A stretch of DNA of 64,000 nucleotides from an uncultured SAR116 cluster alpha proteobacterium (GTDB lineage Bacteria > Pseudomonadota > Alphaproteobacteria > Puniceispirillales > Marisalimonadaceae): positions 1 through 64,000 of the forward strand of contig CACBMD010000002.1 of the NCBI GenBank assembly GCA_902539895.1, read 5' to 3'. The first letter of the stretch is position 1; each line of letters begins with the position of its first letter. Of this stretch, positions 8,921 to 17,020 are shown one piece after another. The translations under genes were made by a program, and so were the position numbers. Below the pieces are notes generated by a model. It did no database searches and was not told the origin of the DNA. It was given only the letters and a program-made list of their open reading frames with translations.

Positions 8921-9886
8921 ATGAATAATATAAATTTAAATGATCGACTAGTAAGGTATGGTGAACTTATACCCTGTAAAACCGCTTTCATAGACACTCA
9001 TACACCAGGTTCAAATCAAAAAGAAAATTTTAGTATTATTGGATCAGGTGTTTCAGAAAATCCTGATCAACATGTTCACATAAAGATCCCACACGGGTTT
9101 AATATTGGTGCAGCAGGTCAGCCTCCAAAATGTCATAATTCTCTTCACAGTCATCGTACAGCTGAAGTTTTTTTTGTTCTTTCAGGAAGATGGAAATTCT
9201 TTTGGGGACGTTATGGTAAAGCAGGTGAGGTAATACTTGAAAAAGGTGACATTTTTAATATACCGACTGGAATATTTAGAGGATTTGAAAATATAGGCAA
9301 AGATTATGGAATGATTATGGCGATATTGGGAGGAGATGATGCAGGTGGTAGAGTTATTTGGACACCAGAAGTATTAAAGGAAGCTGAAAATCATGGTTTA
9401 GTTCTGTCTGAAAAAGGTAAGATATATGATACAAAAATAGGTCAACAATTACCTTCCGACGAAAATTTAATGCAACCTTTGACAGAAAATGAACTCAAAA
9501 AATTCCCTGAATATAGCTCAGCTGAGGTTGTTCCAAATTATGTAGCTAGATATTTAGATCTTTATTCTTTATCACAAAATAATCCTGCAACAGTAATTGG
9601 GGAAAATGGAAAAATTTTCGACAAGCCAGGATTTGAAGTGGAGTTTATAACTGAAAACTCATTTAAAAATATAACAAATATTTATAATAAGGATGTAGTA
9701 TTTATGCCCGTTGAGGGACATTGGATGCTTAATTCAAAGAATTATAATTTAATTTTAAATCCAGGAGATACTTTTTCATTACCAAAAAATAATGAATATA
9801 CATTAAATCCAACGAAACCTGGAATGGCAACGCTATACAAAGTAATACCAACTGATGATAAACCAGGACCCACAACTAGGAAATAA
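8921..9886 (+). CDS. two-domain cupin protein
   Basis: 321 residues starting MNNINLNDRLV. The frame is open 19 codons further up, overlapping the previous gene, but AGGCGA lies 5 bases before the ATG at 8921. The first cupin has the metal-site pattern HNSLHSHRTAEVFFVLSG and later GDIFNIPTG (about residues 68-115). The second (about 225-315) keeps the fold, GHWMLN...LNPGDTFSLP, but lacks the histidine cluster, so only the first is likely to hold a metal. Bicupins of this kind include dioxygenases and isomerases of carboxylates. Operon position suggests it acts on the imported compound. It ends 3 bases before the methyltransferase gene. Confidence 0.78.
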   Translation: MNNINLNDRLVRYGELIPCKTAFIDTHTPGSNQKENFSIIGSGVSENPDQHVHIKIPHGFNIGAAGQPPKCHNSLHSHRTAEVFFVLSGRWKFFWGRYGKAGEVILEKGDIFNIPTGIFRGFENIGKDYGMIMAILGGDDAGGRVIWTPEVLKEAENHGLVLSEKGKIYDTKIGQQLPSDENLMQPLTENELKKFPEYSSAEVVPNYVARYLDLYSLSQNNPATVIGENGKIFDKPGFEVEFITENSFKNITNIYNKDVVFMPVEGHWMLNSKNYNLILNPGDTFSLPKNNEYTLNPTKPGMATLYKVIPTDDKPGPTTRK

Positions 9887-9889
9887 AGA

Positions 9890-11011
9890 ATGTCTATTTT
9901 AACAACACATGTTGGTTCATTGCCGAGGCCAAAAAATGTATCAGACTTACTTTTTAAACGTGAAAATAATGAAGTATATGAACAAAAATATTTCGATGAA
10001 GTTATCTCAAATGGTGTTTATGAGGTTATAAAAAAACAAATAGATATTGGCATAGATATAATTTCTGATGGAGAGATGTCTAAAATTTCTTATGCTACAT
10101 ATGTGAAAGATAGATATAACGGTTTTGCCGGGGATAGTGAAAGAAATCCACCTTTAGATTTAGAAAAATTTCCTAACTACATGAAAAAAATTGCTGATAG
10201 TGGTGGTACACCTAATTATTCTCGTCCATGTTGCGTATCTGAAATAACATCAAAACATAATAGTGATCTCGCTAATGACATTGATAATCTTTTAAGTGCA
10301 TCTAAAAAATTTGAACATAAAAATATTTTTATGAACTCTGCATCCCCAGGCGTTATATCTCTTTTCTTAAGTAATTCATATTATTCGAGTAGAAATGAAT
10401 ACTTGGAAGCAATTTCAAAAGCTATGAAGGATGAATATGAGACAATTGTAAATTCAGGCATAAAGTTGCAACTAGACTGTCCCGATCTAGCATTATCTCG
10501 ACACATGACCTTTAAAAAAGAAAGTGATGAAGATTTTATAAAAATAGCATATGAAAATATAGAAATTCTTAATCACAGTTTAAATAATATTTCTCCAGAA
10601 ATGTTACGGCTTCATGTATGTTGGGGTAATTATGAGGGACCTCATATTCATGATATTCCGATTGAGAAAATTTTTGATGTTTTAATGTCATTTAAAGGCA
10701 ATTATTTACTTTTTGAATCGTCTAATCCTAGACATCAACACGAATGGGAAATTTTTGATAAACTTAAAAACAAAATTCCTGAGAATAAAGTTCTCATACC
10801 TGGAGTTTTAGACACTACTAGTAATTTTGTTGAACATAGTTCTCTAGTAAAACAAAGAATAGAAAAATTCGTTAATATTGTTGGAAAAGAAAGAGTAATA
10901 GCAGGCACTGACTGTGGTTTTGGAACATTTGCAGGATTTGGTAATGTAGATCCTGACATTGCTTATTTGAAGTTACAATCTTTAGTGGAAGGTGCAAGTA
11001 AGGTTAAATAA
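9890..11011 (+). CDS. MetE C-terminal-like (cobalamin-independent) methyltransferase
   Basis: 373 residues, the size of stand-alone MetE C-terminal-domain proteins, against about 750 for full MetE. The N-terminal TTHVGSLPRP is the family signature. Zinc-site residues are visible as LHVCWG (about 241-243), Glu in LLFESSN (about 272) and Cys in AGTDCGFGTF (about 341). Relatives transfer methyl groups from methylated or methyltetrahydrofolate donors to thiols, and one branch opens epoxides with coenzyme M. The missing N-terminal half argues against ordinary methionine synthesis. As last gene of the operon it may process a methylated substrate or intermediate. Confidence 0.8.
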   Translation: MSILTTHVGSLPRPKNVSDLLFKRENNEVYEQKYFDEVISNGVYEVIKKQIDIGIDIISDGEMSKISYATYVKDRYNGFAGDSERNPPLDLEKFPNYMKKIADSGGTPNYSRPCCVSEITSKHNSDLANDIDNLLSASKKFEHKNIFMNSASPGVISLFLSNSYYSSRNEYLEAISKAMKDEYETIVNSGIKLQLDCPDLALSRHMTFKKESDEDFIKIAYENIEILNHSLNNISPEMLRLHVCWGNYEGPHIHDIPIEKIFDVLMSFKGNYLLFESSNPRHQHEWEIFDKLKNKIPENKVLIPGVLDTTSNFVEHSSLVKQRIEKFVNIVGKERVIAGTDCGFGTFAGFGNVDPDIAYLKLQSLVEGASKVK

Positions 11012-11061
11012 ATTTTATGGATATTTAATTATTTGAAACTACAGAATAAAAAAAAATTTAA

Positions 11062-11211
11062 ATTTATAATTTACTTCAAAAATGTAAAATTGATGAAATT
11101 CTAGAAGTCTTTTTTGATTATTTCTCAGAAGATTTAATTTGGCGAGGTTTTCATCCTTTTAATGAAATTCAAGGTGTACAAATCAAAAAAAACAAAAATA
11201 GTAAGATTTAA
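11062..11211 (+). pseudogene. relic of a SnoaL-like ester cyclase gene
   Basis: A stretch of 49 codons without a start, between stops at 11059 and 11209, reads ILEVFFDYFSEDLIWRG and then FHPFNEIQGV. That is the N-terminal pattern of SnoaL-like proteins (acidic helix, D-x-x-W, HPFNE-x-x-G). After GV it turns into Lys/Asn-rich nonsense and stops, so about 100 residues are missing. It lies just downstream of the operon that holds the triple SnoaL gene and fills the gap before the convergent cyclase gene. Confidence 0.5.
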
Positions 11212-11229
11212 AACTTTACATTTATTTCA

Positions 11230-12048
11230 TTAGAAATGAGGTATGAATGTATTTACAGGCTTATTTATACCCTTAGCTTTTATTTGATCAAATTTTTGGC
11301 AATTTATGTCACCTCTAATAAGTTTTTCTGTTACATCTGAAATCAAAATTTTACCTGCTGGAGAGTTGCTTTCTAATCTAGAGGCAAGATTTACGGCACC
11401 TCCAATTACTGTATAATCAAGTCTTTTTTCACTTCCAAAATTGCCAACTGTACACTCTCCTGAATTAATACCAATCCTCATGCTAAGAGGGTGAGGAAGG
11501 TTAAAATTTTTCATAAATATTTTCGATAATGTTTTCATCATATTTTGCATGTCTATGGCCATTTTTACACAATTTATTGCGTCCTTTTGTCTACCTTCAC
11601 TTTCTGGATCACCAAAAAAAATCATTATAGAATCACCAATATATTTATCGATAGTTCCACCAAAACTAAGAGCTATTTCGGACATTTTCGTGAGATACAA
11701 ATTAAGCATTTCTGTCAGTGGAGCAGAATCCATTTTATCAGAAATTTCAGTAAATGAAATTATGTCTGAAAAAAATACAGTTAAGAATTTTTTTTCACTT
11801 TCAATTGAAACTTTTTTTTCACCACTAAAGATTGAGTCATATAATTGTGGTGAAAGATATTTAGATAATTGGCTTGCAATTTCTTCAATTTCTTTACTTT
11901 TTTCATTTGCTAATTCTTCAGCATTTTTTGCGATTTGTTTTTGTTTATCAAGTTCAGACGCTAAGTTACGACGAAGTTTTGACTCTAATTGCAATTTTGC
12001 AATTTGCATTTTAAGTGTTCTTATTTCTTTATTCAATTCGTCAGTCAT
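11230..12048 (-). CDS. soluble class III adenylate/guanylate cyclase with N-terminal coiled coil
   Basis: 272 residues. Positions 1-60 are an amphipathic, Leu/Lys/Glu-rich coiled coil. The linker LSKYLSPQLYDSIFSG is typical of bacterial class III cyclases, and the catalytic domain runs from about 86 to 268. Metal aspartates Asp95 (FFSDIISFT) and Asp139 (DKYIGDSIM), base-selecting Lys135 and transition-state Asn220/Arg224 (VNLASRLE) are all present, so it should be active, with Lys135 favouring ATP. There is no membrane segment. It is the last gene of a minus-strand set, 33 bases after a small-protein gene, which suggests that those proteins sense or answer its signal. Confidence 0.9.
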   Translation of the reverse strand: MTDELNKEIRTLKMQIAKLQLESKLRRNLASELDKQKQIAKNAEELANEKSKEIEEIASQLSKYLSPQLYDSIFSGEKKVSIESEKKFLTVFFSDIISFTEISDKMDSAPLTEMLNLYLTKMSEIALSFGGTIDKYIGDSIMIFFGDPESEGRQKDAINCVKMAIDMQNMMKTLSKIFMKNFNLPHPLSMRIGINSGECTVGNFGSEKRLDYTVIGGAVNLASRLESNSPAGKILISDVTEKLIRGDINCQKFDQIKAKGINKPVNTFIPHF

Positions 12049-12081
12049 GAAATATATTTATTTTAACTTATTTCAAGATAT

Positions 12082-12405
12082 TTAGGTTTCGAATGGGTTT
12101 ATAAGCTTTTCATCTGAAATTTTATCTGATGATACATATCTTTGCATTTCACTTGGCATAGTGACGATTAAATCGTTTAAACCAGCTTTTTCTAGTACAT
12201 CAATAATTGATTGTTCATCCTCAGCATACCAATGACAGAAAAAAAAGTCATCTTTACCCATCCAATGTTGAAGGGTTTCAGCTTTGTCACTTTTCAATCC
12301 TGCAAAAAACTCTCTAACAGTCATTTCACTTTGTTGTGCCAATACATCTTTAATTGTGTCAATATTTGACCATGTATGTGTACAAATATAGTGTTTTTTT
12401 GCCAT
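12082..12405 (-). CDS. small aromatic/His-rich protein, unknown function
   Basis: 107 residues with AAAGGAA 6 bases before the ATG. It begins MAKKHYICTHTW and contains a striking FFFCHWYAEDEQSIIDVLEKAGL segment (about 68-90 once split), which suggests a ferredoxin-like alpha/beta fold of the dimeric barrel kind; His, Cys and Trp are unusually frequent. No exact family recognised. It is the third of three small genes in a row (115, 86 and 107 residues), followed by the cyclase gene 33 bases on. A small-molecule or metal sensor or carrier would fit, but that is only inference. Confidence 0.7.
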   Translation of the reverse strand: MAKKHYICTHTWSNIDTIKDVLAQQSEMTVREFFAGLKSDKAETLQHWMGKDDFFFCHWYAEDEQSIIDVLEKAGLNDLIVTMPSEMQRYVSSDKISDEKLINPFET

Positions 12406-12448
12406 TTTTTTCCTTTCTAATAATAATTTTTTAACATTAAATATAGAT

Positions 12449-12709
12449 TTATTTTTTTATAACCGAGCCCTCTTGAACAGAAACCTTTGCCATAGCTTGC
12501 TCGCCAAGACCTTGCAATGCTTTCATAGTTTCAATTTTTTTTCCGGCAACTGCAATATTTTCAAAAACTTCAATTACAAAGCCGCTATTGTCTCCAGTTT
12601 TAAATAACATTCTTTTATATTTCTCTTCATCTATATTGGACGCTATTGCTTCGACTACAGCCCATAAAGATGGAGCTAGAAGTGTGAAATTTATATTTCT
12701 TCCGTACAT
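12449..12709 (-). CDS. small protein, possibly dimeric alpha/beta-barrel type, unknown function
   Basis: 86 residues with an AGGA ribosome site before the ATG, only 2 bases after the stop of the 115-residue gene, so the two are surely cotranscribed. The order looks like strand (NINFTLLA), helix (LWAVVEAIASNID), strand (KRMLFKTGD), strand (SGFVIEVFENI) and helix (METMKALQGLG-like), which would suit an ABM-type fold. No catalytic motif and no signal peptide. I do not recognise the family. Confidence 0.65.
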   Translation of the reverse strand: MYGRNINFTLLAPSLWAVVEAIASNIDEEKYKRMLFKTGDNSGFVIEVFENIAVAGKKIETMKALQGLGEQAMAKVSVQEGSVIKK

Positions 12710-12711
12710 TT

Positions 12712-13059
12712 TTATTCCTGTGATGCTTGTTTCGCAGATACATAACTAGCCATTTTAGTTGAGGCTATTTCATAAATAGATTTCCAATCTGAGGATTCAA
12801 ATGCTCTAAACCAATTAATTGAAGAAAAACTACCACTAGCATAAATTAAATTGCATGCAGCAGCTATGTCCTCATCATTTTGTCCTTTTATAACCCCAAT
12901 GAAGTCAAAATCAGGTGAATTTAGATATAAAAATTCACAAAATTCTGCGTTGAAACTTTTAACTAATGGTTCTACCATTTCTCGCCTATTTTGAGGTTTA
13001 TTAAGCATGGATGCAGCAGTTTCTTGAGAGTTTTTACCTATCACAATATATTTTTTCAT
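12712..13059 (-). CDS. GYD-domain-like small protein
   Basis: 115 residues with AAAGG about 10 bases before the ATG. Starts MKKYIVIGKNSQETAASML; then residues about 46-80 read LNSPDFDFIGVIKGQNDEDI and end in WFRAFE. This is the layout of GYD-domain proteins (…GxYDxvxixExPDxExA…xxTxxAF), small ferredoxin-fold proteins of unknown biochemical role. First gene of the minus-strand set with two more small proteins and the cyclase, divergent from the aldehyde dehydrogenase with 160 bases between. Divergent control with the dehydrogenase is possible. Confidence 0.65.
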   Translation of the reverse strand: MKKYIVIGKNSQETAASMLNKPQNRREMVEPLVKSFNAEFCEFLYLNSPDFDFIGVIKGQNDEDIAAACNLIYASGSFSSINWFRAFESSDWKSIYEIASTKMASYVSAKQASQE

Positions 13060-13219
13060 AATTTTTATATACCTTTAAATTGTTAATTGTACTTAAGCTT
13101 GATGTTTATATTTAATCATAACAATTTTAACTAAAATGCCAATTTTTATGTTTGCATCTATTAGATTTTAAAATTATCATCTAACATTAACTTTTAATAT
13201 AAGGGGGAGGAAAGTATTT

Positions 13220-14710
13220 ATGGCTTTCAAATATAAGGAAAAATACGGAAATTATATAAATGGAAAATTTGTTGATCCGATTGATGGACAATTTTTTGAT
13301 AATATAACACCTATTAATGGCAAAGTTTTATGTAAAATCGCAAGATCAAACGAAAAAGATATTAATTCAGCTTTAGATGCAGCTCACGCTGCAAAAGACG
13401 ATTGGGGTAAAACTAGTGTTACAGAAAGAAGTAACATGCTTATCCAAATTGCTCAAATCATAGAGGATAATCTTGCAATGTTAGCTGAGGCTGAAACTTG
13501 GGACAATGGAAAAGGTATAAGAGAAACTACAGCTGCTGATTTGCCGTTGGGTATTGATCACTTTAGATATTTCGCTAGTGTGATTAGAGCACAAGAGGGA
13601 ACACTTGCTGAGCTTAATGATGATACTGTTTCTTATTTAATACCTGAACCTTTAGGTGTCGTTGGGCAAATTATACCTTGGAATTTTCCATTATTAATGG
13701 CAATTTGGAAATTAGCACCAGCACTTGCAACTGGAAATTGTGTTGTTTTAAAACCTGCAGAACAAACTCCCGCATCTATTATGGTTCTCATGGAGCTGAT
13801 TGGACATTTGATACCTCCAGGAGTAGTCAATATCGTTAATGGATACGGTTTGGAAGCAGGTAAACCTCTAGCATCTAGTACAAGAATAGCTAAAATAGCT
13901 TTTACTGGAGAAACTACAACTGGAAGAATGATTTTACAATACGCAAGTCAGAATTTAATACCAAGCACATTAGAGCTTGGAGGTAAATCTCCTAACATCT
14001 TCTTTAAAGATATTGCAGAAGCTGATGATGATTTCTTCGATAAATGTATTGAAGGTTTCGTTATGTTTGCCCTAAATCAAGGTGAAGTCTGTACATGTCC
14101 AAGTAGAGCTCTAATTCATGAAGATATATATGATAAATTTATTGCTCGTTGTATTGAAAGAACTAAAGCTATTGTTCAAGGAGATCCATTAGATTCTAAT
14201 ACTATGATTGGAGCTATGGCCTCTGCTGAACAGTATGAAAAAGTCAAGTCATACTTAGATCTTGGGAAGAAAGAGGGCGCGGAAGTACTTATAGGTGGTG
14301 ATGTTGCTCAAATGAGTGGTGAAATGGCAAATGGTTATTATATCCAGCCAACCATCTTTAAAGGCCACAATAAAATGAGGATATTTCAAGAGGAAATCTT
14401 TGGACCAGTTGTGTCTGTCTGTACATTTAAAACAGATGAAGAGGCTCTAGAGATTGCTAATGACACTCTTTATGGTCTAGGTGCTGGAATTTGGACAAGA
14501 GATCTTAATACTTCTTATAGATTTGGTCGTGCAATAAAAGCAGGTAGAGTATGGACAAACTGTTATCATGATTATCCAGCTCATGCCGCTTTTGGTGGTT
14601 ATAAACAATCAGGTATTGGTCGTGAAAACCACTTAATGATGTTAAATCACTATCAACAAACAAAGAATCTATTAGTAAGTTACAGTCCAAAAAAACTTGG
14701 CTTCTTTTAA
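13220..14710 (+). CDS. NAD(P)-dependent aldehyde dehydrogenase (AcoD/ExaC/AldB class)
   Basis: 496 residues, standard ALDH length. General base Glu252 (LELGGKSPN) and catalytic Cys291 in [11 protein letters not shown] are present; the second Cys two residues on is typical of the AldB/ExaC/AcoD acetaldehyde dehydrogenases. EEIFGPV and the C-terminal [11 protein letters not shown] complete the fold. It oxidises short aldehydes to acids in the cytoplasm. An unusually strong Shine-Dalgarno, GGGGGAGGAAAG, precedes the ATG, so high translation is expected. The DUF779 gene follows after a hairpin, a pairing that is common for this ALDH class and supports the call. Confidence 0.93.
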   Translation: MAFKYKEKYGNYINGKFVDPIDGQFFDNITPINGKVLCKIARSNEKDINSALDAAHAAKDDWGKTSVTERSNMLIQIAQIIEDNLAMLAEAETWDNGKGIRETTAADLPLGIDHFRYFASVIRAQEGTLAELNDDTVSYLIPEPLGVVGQIIPWNFPLLMAIWKLAPALATGNCVVLKPAEQTPASIMVLMELIGHLIPPGVVNIVNGYGLEAGKPLASSTRIAKIAFTGETTTGRMILQYASQNLIPSTLELGGKSPNIFFKDIAEADDDFFDKCIEGFVMFALNQGEVCTCPSRALIHEDIYDKFIARCIERTKAIVQGDPLDSNTMIGAMASAEQYEKVKSYLDLGKKEGAEVLIGGDVAQMSGEMANGYYIQPTIFKGHNKMRIFQEEIFGPVVSVCTFKTDEEALEIANDTLYGLGAGIWTRDLNTSYRFGRAIKAGRVWTNCYHDYPAHAAFGGYKQSGIGRENHLMMLNHYQQTKNLLVSYSPKKLGFF

Positions 14711-14725
14711 ATAAAAAAAATCAAA

Positions 14726-14753
14726 GGGCGCATTTAATTTTGCGCCCTCTTTT
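14726..14753 (+). terminator. hairpin with T-rich tail between ALDH and DUF779 genes
   Basis: GGGCGCA (14726-14732), loop TTTAATTT, TGCGCCC (14741-14747), then TCTTTT. This is one of the most GC-rich short elements in the window. It lies 15 bases past the ALDH stop and 15 bases before the DUF779 start, so it may give partial termination inside a two-gene unit, or full termination with a separate start. Confidence 0.75.
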
Positions 14754-14767
14754 ATGAGGTAATATTA

Positions 14768-15100
14768 ATGTTAGATCAAGTAGAGGCTACTGACGCAGCT
14801 TTAGAATTAATAGAAGAAATAAAAAAAGATTATGGTGATGTCATTTTTCATCAATCAGGTGGATGTTGTGATGGCTCAGCGCCTATGTGCTTCCAAAAAG
14901 GTGATTTTTTAATAGCTGACCATGATGTTCAAATGGGTGAAATAGGAGGTGTCCCTTTTTATATTGGAGGACTTCAGTTTGAGGCTTGGAAACATACCAG
15001 ACTTATAATTGATGTTGTTGAAGGACAAGGTGGAATGTTTTCTCTAGATAATGGAAGAGGAAAGAGATTTATTACTAGATCAGAATTATGTTCAGTTTAA
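14768..15100 (+). CDS. DUF779 protein, partner of acetaldehyde dehydrogenase
   Basis: 110 residues. The family core is plain: VIFHQSGGCCDGSAPMC at about 25-41, then IADHDVQMGEIGGVPFYI. The clustered cysteines (GGCCDGS…MC) could hold a metal or act in redox chemistry. DUF779 genes are typically next to AcoD/ExaC-type aldehyde dehydrogenases, as here; their exact job is not established. GAGG lies about 9 bases before the ATG. The preceding hairpin may reduce its level relative to the dehydrogenase. Confidence 0.88.
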   Translation: MLDQVEATDAALELIEEIKKDYGDVIFHQSGGCCDGSAPMCFQKGDFLIADHDVQMGEIGGVPFYIGGLQFEAWKHTRLIIDVVEGQGGMFSLDNGRGKRFITRSELCSV

Positions 15101-15120
15101 GTATGAAAGAAATTGATAAA

Positions 15121-15483
15121 TTAATATACAAATGTTCTATCTGCTTCTAGAGATAAGTTAAGTAAAGTCTTTGGCAAAACTTTTCTAGAATTGGTATCCT
15201 TTAAATCTTGGTCTGTAACTCCTCTTATCTCACAAGAAATAGCTGAGACATATATTGGGACTTTACTTTGTTTTAGTATATCAAAATGTTCCTTTAATTT
15301 TCCTGTTCCTAAACCTACCAAATTTTCAAGAACTGGGTTTCTCATTAAACTTACAGCATCAGCATTTAAGAAAACTGTAACCTCATGACCTTCTTCAACT
15401 GCAGTTCTAGCTAGCATGAATCCCAACGATGCTTTTGTTGGATTACCTGTTCCATTTGTGATGTTGAACAAAATTTTTGCCAT
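15121..15483 (-). CDS. DsrE-family protein
   Basis: 120 residues starting MAKILFNITNGTGNPTKAS. The frame is open up to 15510, but the tandem ATGATG at 15486/15483 has AGG 6 bases before the second one, so 15483 is chosen. The DsrE/DsrF/YchN-like fold is seen in the first strand, the N-T-K-A-x-LGFMLA helix, EGHEVTVFLNADAVSL and a C-terminal strand. There is a single Cys in VSAISCEIRG, in the region that carries the sulfur-transfer Cys in some relatives. A role as a small sulfur carrier or an uncharacterised DsrE protein is equally possible. Single gene between two units. Confidence 0.75.
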   Translation of the reverse strand: MAKILFNITNGTGNPTKASLGFMLARTAVEEGHEVTVFLNADAVSLMRNPVLENLVGLGTGKLKEHFDILKQSKVPIYVSAISCEIRGVTDQDLKDTNSRKVLPKTLLNLSLEADRTFVY

Positions 15484-15618
15484 CATTAACCTAATAAACA
15501 CTAAAATCATAAAATATTTCTACATTCTTCAATAAAACAAAAGATCTAATAGTAGTAAATGAAAAATTGATTAATTTTTAATCAAAAAAACCTAGTTTAT
15601 AAATTGGCTGTTTGTAAT

Positions 15619-16443
15619 CTATTGATTCATAACAAAACCACCATTTGGTGAAATTGTTTGCCCAGTAACAAATTTTGACTCATCAGAAGCAAGGTATACA
15701 GCAGCCCAAGCTATATCATCAGCAGTGCCAAATTTTTTCATTGGAGTAACAGATTTTACCAGTTTTTTCACATCACCTAAACTACTAGTCATGTCTGTGT
15801 CGATATAACCAGGTGCAATTGCGTTGACCCTTATATTTCTTGATGCTAATTCTCTAGCTGTTGCTCTTGTAAATCCAAGAATAGCTGATTTTGCAGCAGA
15901 ATAATGAGGAGATGAAGGGCCACCCGTTGTCCCTAAAACAGATCCCATATTTATAATAGAAGCCTGAATTTGGTTATTCATTATTTTGAGAGCCTCTCGA
16001 GTGCAGAAAAAAGTTCCATTCAAATGAATTGAAATCATTTTATGCCATTCTTCATCTGACATATTTACTGTTACATCAAAATGACTTTTAATTTTACCTG
16101 TTTCTACAAATTCTTTACTTTGTAAATTATTAACTTTTATTCGATCAGTAAGTAAATCTTCCCTATCCTCAAATCCGTTTATGCCAGCATTATTTACAAG
16201 AATATCTAATTGTTTATGCTCTGAGTGTACTTTTTTAAATATTTCTAATACGTTCGAGGAGTCCGAAACATCCATATAATATGCACTTCCATTTAGTTCC
16301 TTGGCTGTTTTTTTTGCATCATTAATATTAACATCACACAAAATGACATTTGCTCCTTCATTAAAAAAATGACTTGCTATTGAAGCGCCTAAGCCTCTTG
16401 CGCCACCTGTAATTAGTGCAACTTTATTTTTTAATCTATCCAT
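15619..16443 (-). CDS. short-chain dehydrogenase/reductase with central insertion
   Basis: 274 residues, about 20-25 longer than a classical SDR. Cofactor loop TGGARGLG (12-19), Asp37 at the end of strand 2 (CDVN, favouring NAD), NNAG (84-87) and the catalytic Ser168, Tyr181, Lys185 are intact. The extra length is an insertion at about 92-127 (EDREDLLTDRIKV...SHFDVTVNMSD) between the NNAG strand and helix 4. It oxidises or reduces an unknown alcohol or ketone. Divergent from the MaoC gene with about 100 bases between, possibly a shared hydroxyacyl or fatty-acid-type context. Confidence 0.88.
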   Translation of the reverse strand: MDRLKNKVALITGGARGLGASIASHFFNEGANVILCDVNINDAKKTAKELNGSAYYMDVSDSSNVLEIFKKVHSEHKQLDILVNNAGINGFEDREDLLTDRIKVNNLQSKEFVETGKIKSHFDVTVNMSDEEWHKMISIHLNGTFFCTREALKIMNNQIQASIINMGSVLGTTGGPSSPHYSAAKSAILGFTRATARELASRNIRVNAIAPGYIDTDMTSSLGDVKKLVKSVTPMKKFGTADDIAWAAVYLASDESKFVTGQTISPNGGFVMNQ

Positions 16444-16546
16444 AATTCATTAAATCCTTTGTATAAACCCGACCATAAAAATTAAATAAAATAAAGAATT
16501 ATTTTGAAATCTTGCTATTTAAAAATTTGAGATATATTTTGTTAAT

Positions 16547-17020
16547 ATGTCAATAATACATAAATCAACAGTTAGTAAATATTTCGAAGATTTTTCTATT
16601 GGTGACAAATATGTATTACCATCAAGGACCCAAACGAGTGCAGTTTTTTCAATGTTTCAAGGTGCTTCAGGTGATAATGATCCGATCCATTATGATAAAG
16701 AGTTTTGTAAACACAGAGGGCACCCAGAAATGTTAGCTCATGGAATGCAAGTTTTTATTCAAACCGCAGCTGGAGCAGGGTCTTTTCCTTCAGAAATACG
16801 TGATAGTTTATTAGGATTAGTAGAGTTTTCTGGTAAAATGTTAAAACCTGTCTATAGAGAGGACACATTATATCCTGAGTTATTTATAACAAAACTTATT
16901 GAACAAAATACGACTGGTATAATTGAAATGAAAGCAATGGTTCATAATCAAAATAAGATTTTAGTATTTGAAGGTTGTCACAAATACTTACTTAAGAAAA
17001 AAATGCCCTATGTTAAATAA
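16547..17020 (+). CDS. MaoC-like hot-dog dehydratase
   Basis: 157 residues, single hot-dog domain. The hydratase-2 motif is present as FQGASGDNDPIHYD (about 45-58), with Asp and His as the usual active pair and the following HPEMLAHGMQ helix. Such proteins hydrate enoyl-CoA or dehydrate hydroxyacyl-CoA. The C-terminal strand (GIIEMKAMVHNQNKILVFEG) closes the fold. The protease gene starts within its last 11 bases, an unusual neighbour that says little about its pathway; the divergent SDR would be a better partner. Confidence 0.87.
   Translation: MSIIHKSTVSKYFEDFSIGDKYVLPSRTQTSAVFSMFQGASGDNDPIHYDKEFCKHRGHPEMLAHGMQVFIQTAAGAGSFPSEIRDSLLGLVEFSGKMLKPVYREDTLYPELFITKLIEQNTTGIIEMKAMVHNQNKILVFEGCHKYLLKKKMPYVK

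Noticed and set aside
11549..12085. 178-codon open frame on the plus strand opposite the cyclase gene
   Set aside because: The minus strand encodes a complete class III cyclase with all catalytic residues; the plus-strand frame is Ser/Ile/Phe-rich and shows no motif, typical of a shadow of a conserved gene.
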